DNA of 64,000 nt from Symsagittifera roscoffensis. Lineage: Eukaryota > Xenacoelomorpha > Acoela > Convolutidae. The notes under the pieces are model-generated. The model searched no databases. It had not been told where the DNA came from and saw only the letters and a program-made list of their open reading frames with translations. The position numbers and the translations under genes are program-made. Positions 9,813 through 21,125 of this stretch are shown here, piece by piece (positions within the stretch are counted from its first letter, which is position 1; each line of letters opens with the position of its first letter). The DNA is taken from contig NC_087071.1 of NCBI RefSeq assembly GCF_963678635.1, positions 45,557,095 to 45,621,094 of the forward strand, in the 5' to 3' direction.

Positions 9813-10635
9813 CAAATGGTCGAAAGAACAAGATGCAAAAAGAAAGAAAATTAGAAGAGTTTAGAAGTTTTAGAACTTCTAAACGATGAAAAGATAAACA
9901 AAGAAGTGACGAAGAAGAGGAAGTAAAAACTCAGAATTGTTTTATGTGTGTGAAAAAAGTCAAGTGAGAAACTAAGCAACCAAGTTGTAATTGAAAACTG
10001 AAACATTTAGTTGAGTTGTGAACATTAAAGAATTTGTTGCATTTATTAATCTGCAATTTGATTTTAATTAAGTGGCTTTAGAGACACTTATTACTTATTT
10101 AGAAAGGCTTGAGTAAGAAGTATATTTAAATATTCCAGCCTGCATGATCGTTTGTAATCAATTAGGACGATTAATCACTTTGTGGTGAAATGAAGGACTT
10201 GGATAATCTCTTGAAGAGGGAGATTGTTTCATTGTGCTTTCTAACCACAAAGCTTACTTAGTTTTAAAATTCAGGACAATGACATGCAAGATTTCCGAAG
10301 GAAAGAAGCATAGTAGGATAATTTTAGCTTGTTGGTTGGCAGGACTGTCCTGCAAACCAACATCTTTTAAAATTCAGGAGAAAAAGTTTTAAAATCAGGA
10401 CATTGGAAGTCAGAAAAGATGTTTTATCTTAGGTCATATCCTCAATGTGCAGATTAATGAAAGAGTTTGAAGACTATAGTGATGTGGTGTGATGCCAATT
10501 ATATTCTGCAGTGAGTCGATGTGACGTGGATAAAAGTATTTTCGTGCATTTTGTAAATTCTGTTCGATGGCACTGTATCTATTTTACGAGCATTGCGTGA
10601 TTCAATGAGGACATTGACCGGACTGTCCGGGAGTA
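9813..10635 (+). other. Non-coding AT-rich stretch after gene E
   Basis: No convincing gene. The first 100 bases after E are purine-rich. Short repeats of TTTTAAAATTCAGGA occur at about 10,263, 10,366 and 10,388. A near-perfect palindrome lies at 10,331-10,361. Confidence 0.6.
10331..10361. repeat. 31 bp near-perfect palindrome
   Basis: Arms GTTGGTTGGCAGGAC (10,331-10,345) and GTCCTGCAAACCAAC (10,347-10,361) pair at 14 of 15 positions around a single T. It is read directly from the sequence. No function assigned. Confidence 0.85.
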
Positions 10636-11381
10636 TGTGACATTCGACCAGAATGTGCCAAAATGCAATCTCTGCCATTTAGTCATTTTAGCAGCGAGCC
10701 TTCCGAGTTGGTGATTTTGAAGGGTTAAGAACGTTATTCGAACGATTGAACAAAACGTGAAGGTTGAAGGATTCGAAAATTCCTAAATTTTAAATTTTCG
10801 AAGTGATGACGTAACATTTTTGAGAAACGTCAGAAACGGCCATTTTGACAAAAAGTCGAATAAAAACAGAACAACATTAGTTGCGATTGCGAGAAGGACG
10901 AAAATAGTAGTTGAAAAAAGACAACGAGTCACAGAGTTATACAAACCTTTACCTTCCCTATTATCATCTGAATCGAATTTAATTAACATCTGAATTCATT
11001 TTGCTAGGATGAGAGGCTAGGAGTTGGGGGAAAAGGTTAATCCATCTTCGATGGAGATGATGGTTTTTATGTACTGAACAAAAACAATAATATATCAATA
11101 AGTAGTAGTAGCCCTGTTTTTAGGAGTGACCTCGTGGTCTGGGGATACTGAGACCCAGCCATGAGCTCACTATTTCTGCATGTATCTAAATTAATTTGAG
11201 TGTTTTGACCGAAGCCGAAAGCAGTAACGTTTTTGTCGACCCGATGTTAGAAAGACCACCAAAAGAACTGGCTCTGGTAGAGACGGTTAAAAGCATGTAA
11301 AGCTCTGTTTAGACGTTGGCAAGTCGTCTTAGGACCTCGCTTTATTTTTCGTCGATATGTATCTTCCGGGCGAATGTTACA
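10636..11381 (-). repeat. BEL/Pao-type LTR, 3' copy of a collapsed element
   Basis: On the minus strand this 746 bp unit begins TGTAACATTCG and ends CGAATGTCACA, near-perfect inverted ends of the TGT...ACA type usual for LTRs. It is homologous along its whole length to 11,765-12,648 in the same orientation, with shared blocks such as TGACCTCGTGGTCTG and GTTTAGACGTTGG on the plus strand. Assignment to BEL/Pao rests on the pol end between the two LTRs. Confidence 0.75.
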
Positions 11382-11764
11382 CAAATTCATTACATCAAAT
11401 TTTTGTTAAAAACTTAAAGGTTTTTTTTGCGTACAGTTTGCGAAATAAATTGGCGCAAATCAACCAGAACAACCGACGATTTAGAAATTACTATTTTTGA
11501 AAGTCAGCCTTAAGCAAGGCTGAACCAAGTTAGCACAAAAAAAAGTTAAAAACGTTTAAATGGGACTAAAGACCCTCGAGCCTACATGTATTAGGGTCTG
11601 AGTATGAGATGATCTGAGCCCGGTTGACTGGCGCGAGGGACTATTCTCTTGGCCGCAAGGTCTTTGATTTTTTTTGTGCAGAAATAGCACGCTGTACTAA
11701 TATCAAGTTTTTGCTGTAGCAGGCATCCTCCGCCCTCAAAAAATGCGGAACGGGAGCAAAATAT
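11382..11764 (-). pseudogene. Remnant of BEL/Pao pol end between two LTRs
   Basis: The reverse complement matches 30,883-31,210, which directly follows a BEL/Pao integrase end on the plus strand: GAGGGCGGAGGATG, then TGCTATTTCTGCACAAAAA, then the CTCGAGGG...TTTAGTCCCATTTAAACG block. Only about 380 bp of what should be a 5-7 kb interior remain. Confidence 0.7.
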
Positions 11765-12648
11765 TGTGACATTCGACCAAAATGGACGAAAATGCAGATT
11801 CGAAATTTTAGCAGCTAACCTTCCGAATTGACATTTTTGAGAGATTAGTAAAATTATTGGAACAATTAGTTAAACGATGAAGGTCAAGATATTCTGTTAT
11901 TTTGAAATTTTAAAAATTCAAACTGAAAAGTCGCACTTCCGAGAAACGGCAAAAACCGCCAGTTTGGAAGAAAGCCAGTAGAAAATCAGAACGACAATAG
12001 TTGCGACGAAGATCAAAAAATAGAGGATAATAATCGAAGAAAAAGCCGAGTTAGCAGAGACCGCTCCGAGTTGCAACGATTGTGTCGCTACAATCAATGC
12101 AAGGCCGTTCACAACAACGGTGAAGGGTAGAAAAACAGCCTTCCGGAAGGAAGATGAAGGCATTATTTCGCCGGACTCAGGAATCTGGAGGGGTCTCGGG
12201 ATTTGAACTGAAACTGTTTTATATAAATTTTTAGCTTCCCGTTTATGTCTTGAATTGATATTATTTAACACCTGAATTCATTTTCGAGGAGTTGGGGGAA
12301 AAGGTTGATCCATCTTCGATTGAGATGATGATTTTTATCTACTGAACAAAAACAATAATAATTTAAAAAATAGTATTAGCCTTGATTTCGGGAGTGACCT
12401 CGTGGTCTGAGGATAATGAGACCCAGCCATGAGCTCACTAATTTTTCATGTAATTAAGTTAATTTGAGCGTTCTGGTCGAAGCCGGAGAACAGTAACGTT
12501 TTTCTCGACCCGATGTTGGAAAGACTACCAAAAGAACTGGCTTTGGTACAGACGGTTTAAAGCATGTAGAGCTCTGTTTAGACGTTGGCCCGTCGTCTTA
12601 GGACCTAGCTTTATTTTCGTCGATATGTACTTCTGGGCGAATGTTAAA
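11765..12648 (-). repeat. BEL/Pao-type LTR, 5' copy of a collapsed element
   Basis: 884 bp, homologous to 10,636-11,381. On the minus strand it ends CGAATGTCACA; its start TTTAACATTCG has lost the T-G. It carries about 140 bp that the other LTR lacks, including a GGAGGGGTCTCGGG stretch near 12,190. The two LTRs have clearly diverged, so the insertion is old. Confidence 0.75.
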
Positions 12649-14462
12649 TAGATGTTTTTATGGCGCTCCTGGGTGTTATTCTTTCTTAACATCATTACCG
12701 GCAGAACCGTTAACGAGCACTCCGCGCCGAGCGGATGCTCACATTAACGCCCTCAATAGGCCATAACTGCCGGGGCGGAAGGGTAGTTCGGAACGCGGAA
12801 ATCTTCCGGATTACCATGAATAGCTTTTTAACCTAGTTAAGACCAAAATTTCACGAACCAGGAAGGGTGGGGGGATCGGCCATTATCTCGTTCCCTGAGA
12901 GGTCTGTGACCAAAAACGATAAAAGAAAAATAAGAAACCAAACAAAAAGTAGTATAGTACCCCAGAAAAACAAAAACAAAAACAGAAAAAATAACCGAAA
13001 AAAACCAAAAACAATAAAAAAGTAAAAAATCAGTAGAAATCATCCCCCCAGACAAGATGAGATCCGGCCCCCCGTTTGTTGTTGATAGATATATTGTTGT
13101 TTCAGGCGTTTATATCAGTCAGGGCTGTTACGATCAATTTTGTGGCCCGTTTGTGAGGCCTGTACTGTCGGGTTATTTGAGTATTTAAGCACGTTAATGC
13201 TAATTTGCGCTCAATCAGGAAAGGGTCTGCTGATTTGCGCTCAATCCGGAAGGCTCTTGGGAGAAGACTGATCCGACAAGCAGTACAAGGAGCAACAAGA
13301 AGAGGCTCAATGACAACAACAATCGACTGTTGGGTTTCGTTAAAAAGTTTTGTATTCCTTTTGGTACAAAAAGTAAGATAGTAATCTGTGGGGGGCTCGA
13401 CAGTGCTGCACTGTAGTGACCCTTCACCGAACTGCGAATATCCAAGATAGGCACCGGAGGGGTACAGTATTACTAATATTATTACTTATGTAGCCCAGAT
13501 TAATACTCCTATGTCGTTTTTCAGTAAAAAACGCGGAAAACAGACAGATTTTTAGGATCAAAATAGCGATATTTTGATCCCCCCACAATTCGCGATATTT
13601 TTTTGAAACAGAAAAATGTCGATATTTTTTGAAACGGAAAAAAGCGCTAAGCTAAATTAGTGTGTTAAATCGTAATTGCACTACTATAAAAGGTAGAACC
13701 GGTTAAGTTTAGTTCCGAAGTGGTTGGAACTATTTTAGTACAAAAAACCAAATTTTCCGAAAGCCTTCCGGGTTACAGAGAAATCGAACTTAACGTGTTT
13801 GATTCAATGGATTCATAAATCCGGAGGGGTCCAAATAGCATAGTTTTTTGCAAATTTTTTCAACTAAAGCGTTTTAGATCGGGTTTTTTTGCATTGAACT
13901 AGAAGAGTATAGGCCTTCTGAGCTCGGATCAATAATTTTTAGGTCGAAAAGATAAGAATTGCGGAAAAAGTTTGGCGGAACCTATAAGAGAGAAAATTTT
14001 CGAATTTAGAAAAAAGACATTTTTTTTCAATAACTTTGGAACGACTGGACAGATCCAGTTGATCTTGGTACCATAAGATCAGAAACTAGCTGAGCTTGCT
14101 AATGGGAACAAAAATTATGCGAAAAAAAAGCGCGAAAATTTTTTGAGATTGTTTTTAGCAAATTCACCAATTCGGGAGATTACACCCTTCACGTTTTATA
14201 AAAAATTTTTTGGAAAGTCCATACACTCCTACCAAAAGATGATAACGGTTGAATAAAGCAATTTTAAGCGTTTCTAGACAAAAATGGAAGGCTAAAGGCA
14301 AAAGAAAACCTTAGTCGAGTCGAAATGGGGTTAGCGATAAGACCCTTTACCGTTAGTGTGAATTATCAAAAAAGAGGCTTAACTTCAATCCCGAAGGGTC
14401 AAGGGAAGGACCACATACCCTTCTTAGTTGATTCAAACAGCATAATAGCATCGGAGAACGTA
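12649..14462. other. Non-coding stretch with scattered CCGGAGGGGT motifs
   Basis: No gene recognised. It contains a GC-rich patch at 12,660-12,800, an A-rich stretch at 12,900-13,030, and single copies of the motif that clusters further right (CCGGAGGGGTAC at 13,454, AATCCGGAGGGGTCC at 13,817, AATCCCGAAGGGTC at 14,387). Confidence 0.6.
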
Positions 14463-14710
14463 TCCGGAGGGGTATAGGTTGAAAATCAAGGAAGTCTCCG
14501 TAAAGTTATTTTTACAAAACCGGATGGCTCCCAATCCGGAGGGGTCCAAAGTCTTTCTAATTCGGAGGGGTCCCAATCCCGAGGAGTCTTGTTTTCACGA
14601 AACCGGAGGGGTCCCAATCCGGAGGGGTCTCAGTTTTGCCAATCCAGAAGGGTCGAATTTTTTCCAATCCGGAGGGGTACTGTTTTTTTTGTCAACCCGG
14701 AGGGGTATTT
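14463..14710 (+). repeat. Cluster of AATCCGGAGGGGTCC motifs
   Basis: At least nine copies of a roughly 15-base motif, consensus AAYCCGGAGGGGTCY, in 248 bp, at about 14,463, 14,518, 14,533, 14,559, 14,575, 14,600, 14,616, 14,641, 14,666 and 14,694. Spacing varies from 15 to about 45 bases and is not a multiple of three, so the repeat acts at the DNA or RNA level, not as a peptide repeat. T-rich runs often follow the motif. Confidence 0.85.
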
Positions 14711-15550
14711 TTTTAATTAAAGGTCTTAGGTAAACAGAAGAAAAGATAATAGTGAGGGGTATTAGGTTATTAGGAGACAGGCTAGGAACCAGTGACTGCC
14801 CTGGTAGCTTGGCTTTCAAAAAAGACCAGACCAAAACAAAACAGGTCCAAACTCGGATATTGGCGACACTATGTCTAAATTAAAAAACAGTGTGTAACTC
14901 GTTGGTGTGGATTGAAATCCAAAAATTTTCTGAGAAAATTGACTGCCCGAGGATTTTAGTATATCTAGCTCGGGGCGTCCGAAGGCAGATAGGTAACACA
15001 GTACTCGGTGGGTGCAATAGACGCCCACTTGAGAAAAATACTGCCTTCGAAGTTTTGTCTGTTTGGTGCAGCACCAGCAGGGAAAGCTCTTTCTTGAAAA
15101 TACAAGTTCGGCTATTGTATTGCGACCGACTAAAAGTACAATACACATACGTTTTTCATAGAATTATTCTTATTTTGTTGTTTTTGATTTTAAATCAATA
15201 AAATTTGTGCTTGATTGGGTAGTGAGAACACTATCTTTTAAATTGACTGATATCGTCATACTGTGCTAGTTCTCGAATCTTACGACCAATAATCGATTAT
15301 TGTGAATAAATTGTATACACGCTGTACACTGATAATATACTAGGATTCGTGGTCACTATTTAATAGAAACTTTTGAAATTTATTGTGCTGTGTTATTATT
15401 ATCAAAATTCAAACTAGAAGGACACTAGCAATCGAATTGAGTGTATATGTAGTAAGAACTGATAAATTGAAAATGAGTCTAGACAAGTCAAGAATTTCCT
15501 AACTTAGTGAAAGCTCTAGGAAATTCGTACCAGAGAAGCAAAGAAAAACT
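14711..15550 (+). other. Leader-like stretch upstream of gag
   Basis: No gene recognised. AATAAA at 15,197-15,202 could be a polyadenylation signal. I looked for a copy of the terminal region (24,380-25,320) here, which would place an LTR directly before gag, and saw none. Confidence 0.5.
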
Positions 15551-18232
15551 ATGAACGACCCTTTTGTGGAAAGGATAACACGAACCCGGACCGACAAAGG
15601 GGAGTCGGTTTTAGGCCAAATCGTTGAAACCAGGAGTCAAAAGTCTGCAGAAGAGCAAAAAGCAATGCTAGAGGTGGAGGTTCATCCGGACCAGGCCATG
15701 CATGAGAATCACGAAATGCATGGATCGGAAGATAGAGGAAACAGAAGGCTAGCGAGTGAATCTACCCCGGTAGAGCAAGGCGAAGATTTTGCCACTTCCA
15801 CCGGAACATTGGACCGAGAGGAGATGTCGGAACTGTCCGACATCTCTACAGAAATTGCGGCAACTAGAAGATCTCCCACAGACAACACTACGATGGCAGG
15901 CGTGACGGAGAAACAGGCAACGTCCGCATCGTTTTCGGAAAGAGTGAAGAACACTTTTGGAAACATCTTTCCGTTTACCATGGGAGCGGGTTCAGGCGAT
16001 GAAGGAGAATCCCAGGAGGAAGAAGAGGACAATGACGAGCAAGTTGACTTTGGATCTCGAGTCAGCCTCAATAGTTCGACCCAGGAGAATGAAGCATACG
16101 CCGAAAGAGAGACTGGAGCCAAGAACTAATTTGGTGTGTTGAGAACGATGAGCAAAGACACAAACACACCAGGCCAGTCAAGAGACTTTGTGAGTATGAC
16201 AAATTCGAAAATGCGAACGGGGCAGAATAGAAATACAGGGCTAACCAACGCAACAGCGGATCCGGAGGTGGATAATGAAATGACGTCGAGTCAGAGAATC
16301 AAAGCCCGAATCTCGACCAGCAAAAGGCTACCTGGGATTGACAGAGTGACACCGCCACTGGTGACACCACTGGTAGAAAACGGAGCATCACTTAAAGAAG
16401 AATTGAAAAACATAGTGGGCAGTATAGGAGAACAAAATGAACAGATGTCCATAAGAATGAGTGAACTAGAGAGAGCAGTCCACCTTGAAAGAGAAAGTCT
16501 GCGGGAAGAAACAAATCGAAACAGACAAGAAGCTGGTAGAAGCGAAAAACGCTTGAAGGAAAGAACAGACGAACACTTGGCGAAGAACTTGTCGAAGTTG
16601 ACAAGGGAAGCGGAACAAAGAGAGTTACGGTTAAGAGACGACATGAAGAAGTTATGAACTCAACAAGAGCAGACTCTTGGGACTCTTGACACAAGGATGA
16701 ATGCGATGATGGAGAGGCGAACTCAGGCTATCATGGACAGGTTGGACAGGCTACTAGGCAGCAGGAGTGGACCAAGAGAAGGGGAACCGAATTCAGGAAG
16801 TCCCAGCAGGGAACCGAAGGTGAATTTCAATGACCATCAAAAGAGGAGGACATATAGATCCACTAGAGGTATGGGCAGCTCATCGGGCTATGCCACAAGG
16901 TATAAGAGAACATGGGGCCCAAACAGTAGAGCAAGTTGAACAGGGAACAGACAGACCTCAAACAAACGACCGACGCTAGGCACACGTGCGACTAGGAGAG
17001 GTGATTCCAGCAACAGGAGACATGCCAGCCCAGGGAGGAGTCAGGTGGGCCAAGGAGGAAACAGTCACGGCGATTCGGATTGCAGGGATGCACCAAATAC
17101 AGAACCCTTAACAGGGGACGACGAGACTCAGGCGGGGCACTCAAGAGATGCTACGGCAATGACGACAGCCTTTGAACACCTAAACAGGTCTTTGGAAACA
17201 TTCCTTACGAGGTTATCCAGAACCAATGAACGCAGTGAGAAGTCCAGAAGAGCCTTTAAGAAACCAAGATGCTATAAAGACGAATGTGATGGCTGTATTG
17301 ATACCTGGTTAGAGGTAATGAAACTGCATTTCGAGTAAGGGGACTTGTCAGAAAGGCAGGAGTGCAGTGCGCTCACCAGTAACTTGGAAGGGACAGCCCT
17401 TAACTGTGTGATGGACAAAAAGCAAAATCAGCGGGACAGAGCTGAGAAAATTTTTGAAATCTTGTTAAATCGTTTTGGATCAGGGATGAAGTGGCACCAG
17501 GCAATGATGCGCTTCGGGAAACGGAGGCAACGAGAAGATATAACGATAAACAAGTTTCTAGACGACTTGGAAATGTTAAGAAGACGCAACCAACCGAATG
17601 CGTCAAACAGAAAGATGAACGTTGCAGTAGCCTCAAAATTCATCGATGGTGTGAAGAAGGATGAACTTCGAACAAGGCTAGCAACGCGTTACACACCACT
17701 ATCAACCATTGCGCCAACACCAGAGGAGTTGAGACTCAAGTCAAAAGAATATCTTTTATTAAAACCTCCTTCGAGATCTGGATATTATAAGAACAATTTG
17801 GGCAATTTTAACAACGGACCGGCAAACCAAGGGAACAACTGGTACAAACCGAGGGATGACATGGACAAGAGACGCTCTTGTGCGAATTGCAGTTCAACGG
17901 ACCATCATGTGTCAGTATGCTCATCTTGCAGACAAGGCATGAAAGCAATAGGCTTTAGCCTCGAGGGCGAAGATGCGTCAGAAGTTGACCATGAGGCTTT
18001 CATGAGAGGAGTAATTGCGAATTTCGGCCCGAGGTGTTTCTTTTGTAACTTGGGAGGTCATCTTAAATCAGATTGTCCGCAATTCTGGGATGCTGTAGCA
18101 GACATCAAGCGTCCAAGGCATGAGGACGCTTTATCGGCAGTGAAAGCCAACAAGGCTCGCCTGTTGAGTGAAGCGGAGGCGCACAGAAAAACAAACCGCA
18201 AAAGCCGGCGACGAAGAAAATGCAAGCGGTAA
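15551..18232 (+). pseudogene. gag: Gag polyprotein of giant Gypsy element, four in-frame stops
   Basis: A single frame of about 890 codons, broken only by TAA 16,127, TGA 16,655, TGA 16,937 and TAA 17,336. In order: an acidic N-terminal region rich in Glu, Ser and Thr; a long coiled coil (about 16,400-16,650, heavy in Glu, Arg and Lys); a basic Ser/Arg linker; a capsid-like segment from about 17,220 (WLEVMKLHFE, then ALTSNLEGTALNCV, FEILLNRFGSG, TINKFLDDLEMLRRR, VASKFIDGVKKDELR); and a nucleocapsid with two CCHC zinc knuckles of exact C-x2-C-x4-H-x4-C spacing (17,879-17,923 and 18,035-18,076). It should form the virus-like particle and bind genomic RNA. The pol frame overlaps its end at 18,172-18,232. 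Confidence 0.85.
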
Positions 18233-19647
18233 CTGAAGAGACATGCGAACTGGAACCAGTGACTGCGGCTGACGACTTTAAGATTGTTTATAGGGCAGCC
18301 GCGAGGGATGCTCTAAATAGAATGCATCAGGAACTGGTGACAAAAGAGATCGAACAAAAAGTGAAACTCGAACTGGAAAATGAGAAACTACAGGAGAAAT
18401 TGAATACCTTCGAGGCAACAGAAGTCGAAGCGACAAAAGCACCAAGTAGTTTGAGCATGAAACTTAATGTGATCTCCGGTCAGAGGTTCGGCATGGTGCC
18501 GCAAGGAAGCAAAATACAGTCAATAATCTCGGTAGCAGGACACCAGGTAATCAGAAACCTGAGTGAACCATCAGAGTTCACTTTGATGCATTTGGACACA
18601 TATGCAGATTATCTGAGGCAGGTGGAGCCACGCACTGAGTCAAGAGCTGTGCGAGCACCATTTAGAACGGGCGGCCCTCGCATAAAGAAGCTTCATGGAC
18701 GCTACGTGGAAGTCTATTGGCCGTATCAAGTGATGCTGAACGTAGATGGAATCAGTATTTAAACCAGGACATATGGGACAACAGATAGTGACCAGATAGG
18801 GCAGATATATTTGGGTGAGAAGGAACTTAAAGTCCGCAGGATAGGCCATGACGCCATCTGCTCGACACCAATGGCAAGAAAATCGGAGTCACAAGGCTTC
18901 TTGTGTGACGCCGATGAAAACTTGGGAAAGAATGGGCTTCACGAGAGAAGATCTAATTCCGACGAGTCTCCGACTGGCCGCCGCCAATCGAGGAGCGATT
19001 TACGTAGCCGGAAGAATACTGATAACAGTACTCCAGATGGGGGACGGGATCTATGGATAAGCTTTCTAGTAGAAGAGAATTAAGACGACGCCGATCAATT
19101 CATCTTGGGCAGAGATTTTGTCAGGAATGTTGACGTGATGATTGACTTGAACAGCGGTCAAAGACGGATTAAAAACCCGGATCGGAAGAATGATTGGAAA
19201 CCAGTTAATAGAATAATAACAGACTAAAACAAGGTACCGATTTTTTTAGATAGAAAGGTAAAACTACAGCCTGGGCAGGCTGTGGTGGCAATTTTTAGAA
19301 TGAGGAATTTGAATTCGTTAAGCGATAGTAAACAAGGTTGTTTAGTACCAAATCCAAATAGTCAGAGTTCGGTGATTTTAGGCCGGAGCTTCTCGGTAAT
19401 TCGAAACGGGATGTGTGTCAGTGTGTTATTGAACAGACTGGACACCAAGGTTTCAATCCAGCGTGGAAAGAAGCTTGGTTACGCTTTGCCGATGAGGACC
19501 GACTATGAAGAGACACAAAATTTGAAGAAACATAGTGTGAAAGACTGTCCTTTTGATGCCAATAAAGATAAAGTTTTAAAAAGGATAAATGAATTAAAAT
19601 CTATTCATAAACTGTTTTCAATGAAATCCGAAGCGGACGACGGCTAA
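18172..19647 (+). pseudogene. pol: Pol N-terminal part with damaged aspartic protease
   Basis: The frame opens at 18,172, one base back relative to gag. A Lys/Glu coiled segment (IEQKVKLELENEKLQEKL) is followed by a beta-rich part, SSLSMKLNVISGQRFGMV. The protease region lies at about 18,840-19,140. The later landmarks are readable (NRGAIYVAGR in a second frame, then FILGRDFVRN at 19,100-19,130), but the DTG catalytic triad is not: where it should be there is a deletion and frame change around LLCDAD. In-frame stops occur at 18,760, 19,081, 19,225 and 19,645. Retroviral-type proteases of this family cut Gag-Pol; this copy cannot. Confidence 0.7.
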
Positions 19648-20690
19648 TCGAGCTGCTCGAATTTTCCGGAACGCCCCTCGTCATATGATCTAGAATCTGA
19701 CAAACCGGTTTTGCCAGAGATAGAACACTTGAAAGGGAAAATAGGCGAGGGAGAGTTCGAATTACTGCGGGACGTTTTGAATCGAAACGCAGATGTATTT
19801 TCAAAACATAAGACGGATATCGGTTGCTATAACTTCGTCGAACACGAATTCGAACTTGAAGAAGGCGCCATTCCCCACAGAGAAGGCGCAAGACGAATGA
19901 CGCCACATAAGTCGGAAGCGTGCCGAGCGGAGATCAAAATGTTGCTCGAATACGACATGATAGAACGTTTGAAATCGCCGTGGGCTTGCGGGGTGGTAAT
20001 GGCGAAAAAGAAAGGGGGCGGCTTAGGTTTTGTTGCTACTTTCGCTACTTGAACGCGGTGTCAATAAAGGATGCTTACCCAATACCGCGAAAAGACGAGA
20101 GCCTCTCTTAACATGGTGATGCCAAATCCTTCACCACATTGGACTTGGGTTCTGCCTTCTGGCAGGTCCCTCTGCGGAAGAAGGATAGAGAAAACACCGG
20201 ATTCGCGTGCGAATTGGGTTTGTACCAGTAGAAGAGGATGCCCTTCGGCTTCTGCAATGCAACGGCCCTTTTTTCAAAGACTGATGGCTCAGGCTTTGAC
20301 CAGAGTGACAAAGAAGTACGGGAATCTTGTGATGTGTTACGCGGATGACGTAGATGTGTTACCCTGGAAGACCACATTGATCGGCTCGATGAGGTCTTTG
20401 GATGCATGGAAAGAGCAGGCTTGAAATGCAAACCATCGAAATGTGAAATCCTTAGGTATTCGATCAAGTATCTGGGAAGGATGGGGGATAGGCATGGTGT
20501 GAGGCCGGACCCAGAAGCAGTAGAGGCTGTGTTGACATGGAAGGCTCCGAAAACAGACACACAACTCATGAGCTTCCCAGAGTTTGCTAATTATTACCGT
20601 GAACTCATAAAAGGATATGAAGACAAGTTGTATCCAATGCAGAGGCTGATGCGCAACAAAAGAAAGACGTTCGAATGGAACGATTAAGCA
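19648..20690 (+). pseudogene. pol: Reverse transcriptase domain of giant Gypsy element
   Basis: Typical Ty3/Gypsy RT landmarks in order: a fingers region with HREGARRMTPHKSEACRAEI and SPWACGVVMAKKK (about 19,870-20,020), RYLNAVSIKDAYPIPR (20,040-20,090), TLDLGSAFWQVPLRKKDR in the next frame, RMPFGFCNATA, the catalytic YADD at 20,338-20,349, then LKCKPSKCEIL and IKYLGRM leading to the connection. The frame changes near 20,010, 20,290 and 20,390, with stops at 20,110 and 20,685. The YxDD pair of aspartates is intact. It copies the RNA genome into DNA in particles; this copy is inactive. Confidence 0.85.
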
Positions 20691-21125
20691 CAAGTTGCCT
20701 TCGAGAACATGACGCAAGAACTGTGCGAAGCGCCAGTGCTAGGCATGCCTACAGAAAAGGGCATGTATGTTCTTGACACATACGCATCGGTAGTAGCCAT
20801 CTCAGGAATATTGCATCAGGAGCAAGAATGGAATGGAAGAACGGTTCTCCGTCCCATTGCATATGGCAGCAAGGTCTTGAGTGACACTTAGATAAAATAT
20901 CGTGAACCAAAAGCTTAAATGTTTGCAGTAGTCACAGTCGTGGAAAAGTACCGCGCATACTTGGGGAGCGCTCCCTTTAAGTTACGCGTGGACAACAGAG
21001 CGTTATCCTGATTGAAAACCTACTCGATGGATCAGAGTTATATCGGTAGAAGGATCGTAAGATTGGATGACTACCACATGATAACCGAGCACAGGATGCG
21101 TGATAAACACCAGAATGCTGACAGC
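20691..21125 (+). pseudogene. pol: RNase H domain with catalytic Asp changed to Tyr
   Basis: Follows RT in the same frame: ELCEAPVLGMPTEKGMYVLD, then SGILHQEQEWNGRTVLRPIA and the C-terminal ALS-LKTYSMDQSYIGRRIVRL and MRDKHQNADSLSKK. In Gypsy RNase H the DAS motif carries the first catalytic aspartate. Here it reads TYAS (TAC at 20,781-20,783), a single-base change from GAC. Stops at about 20,889, 20,918 and 21,009. Confidence 0.8.

Noticed and set aside
14479-14834. Open frames across the CCGGAGGGGT cluster as a repeat protein
   Set aside because: Motif spacing is not a multiple of three, so no frame keeps a peptide repeat.
18172-18232. Programmed -1 frameshift between gag and pol of the giant element
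   Set aside because: The overlap exists, but I found no X-XXY-YYZ slippery heptamer in the right phase. With many other frameshifts in this copy, a plain one-base indel is the simpler reading.
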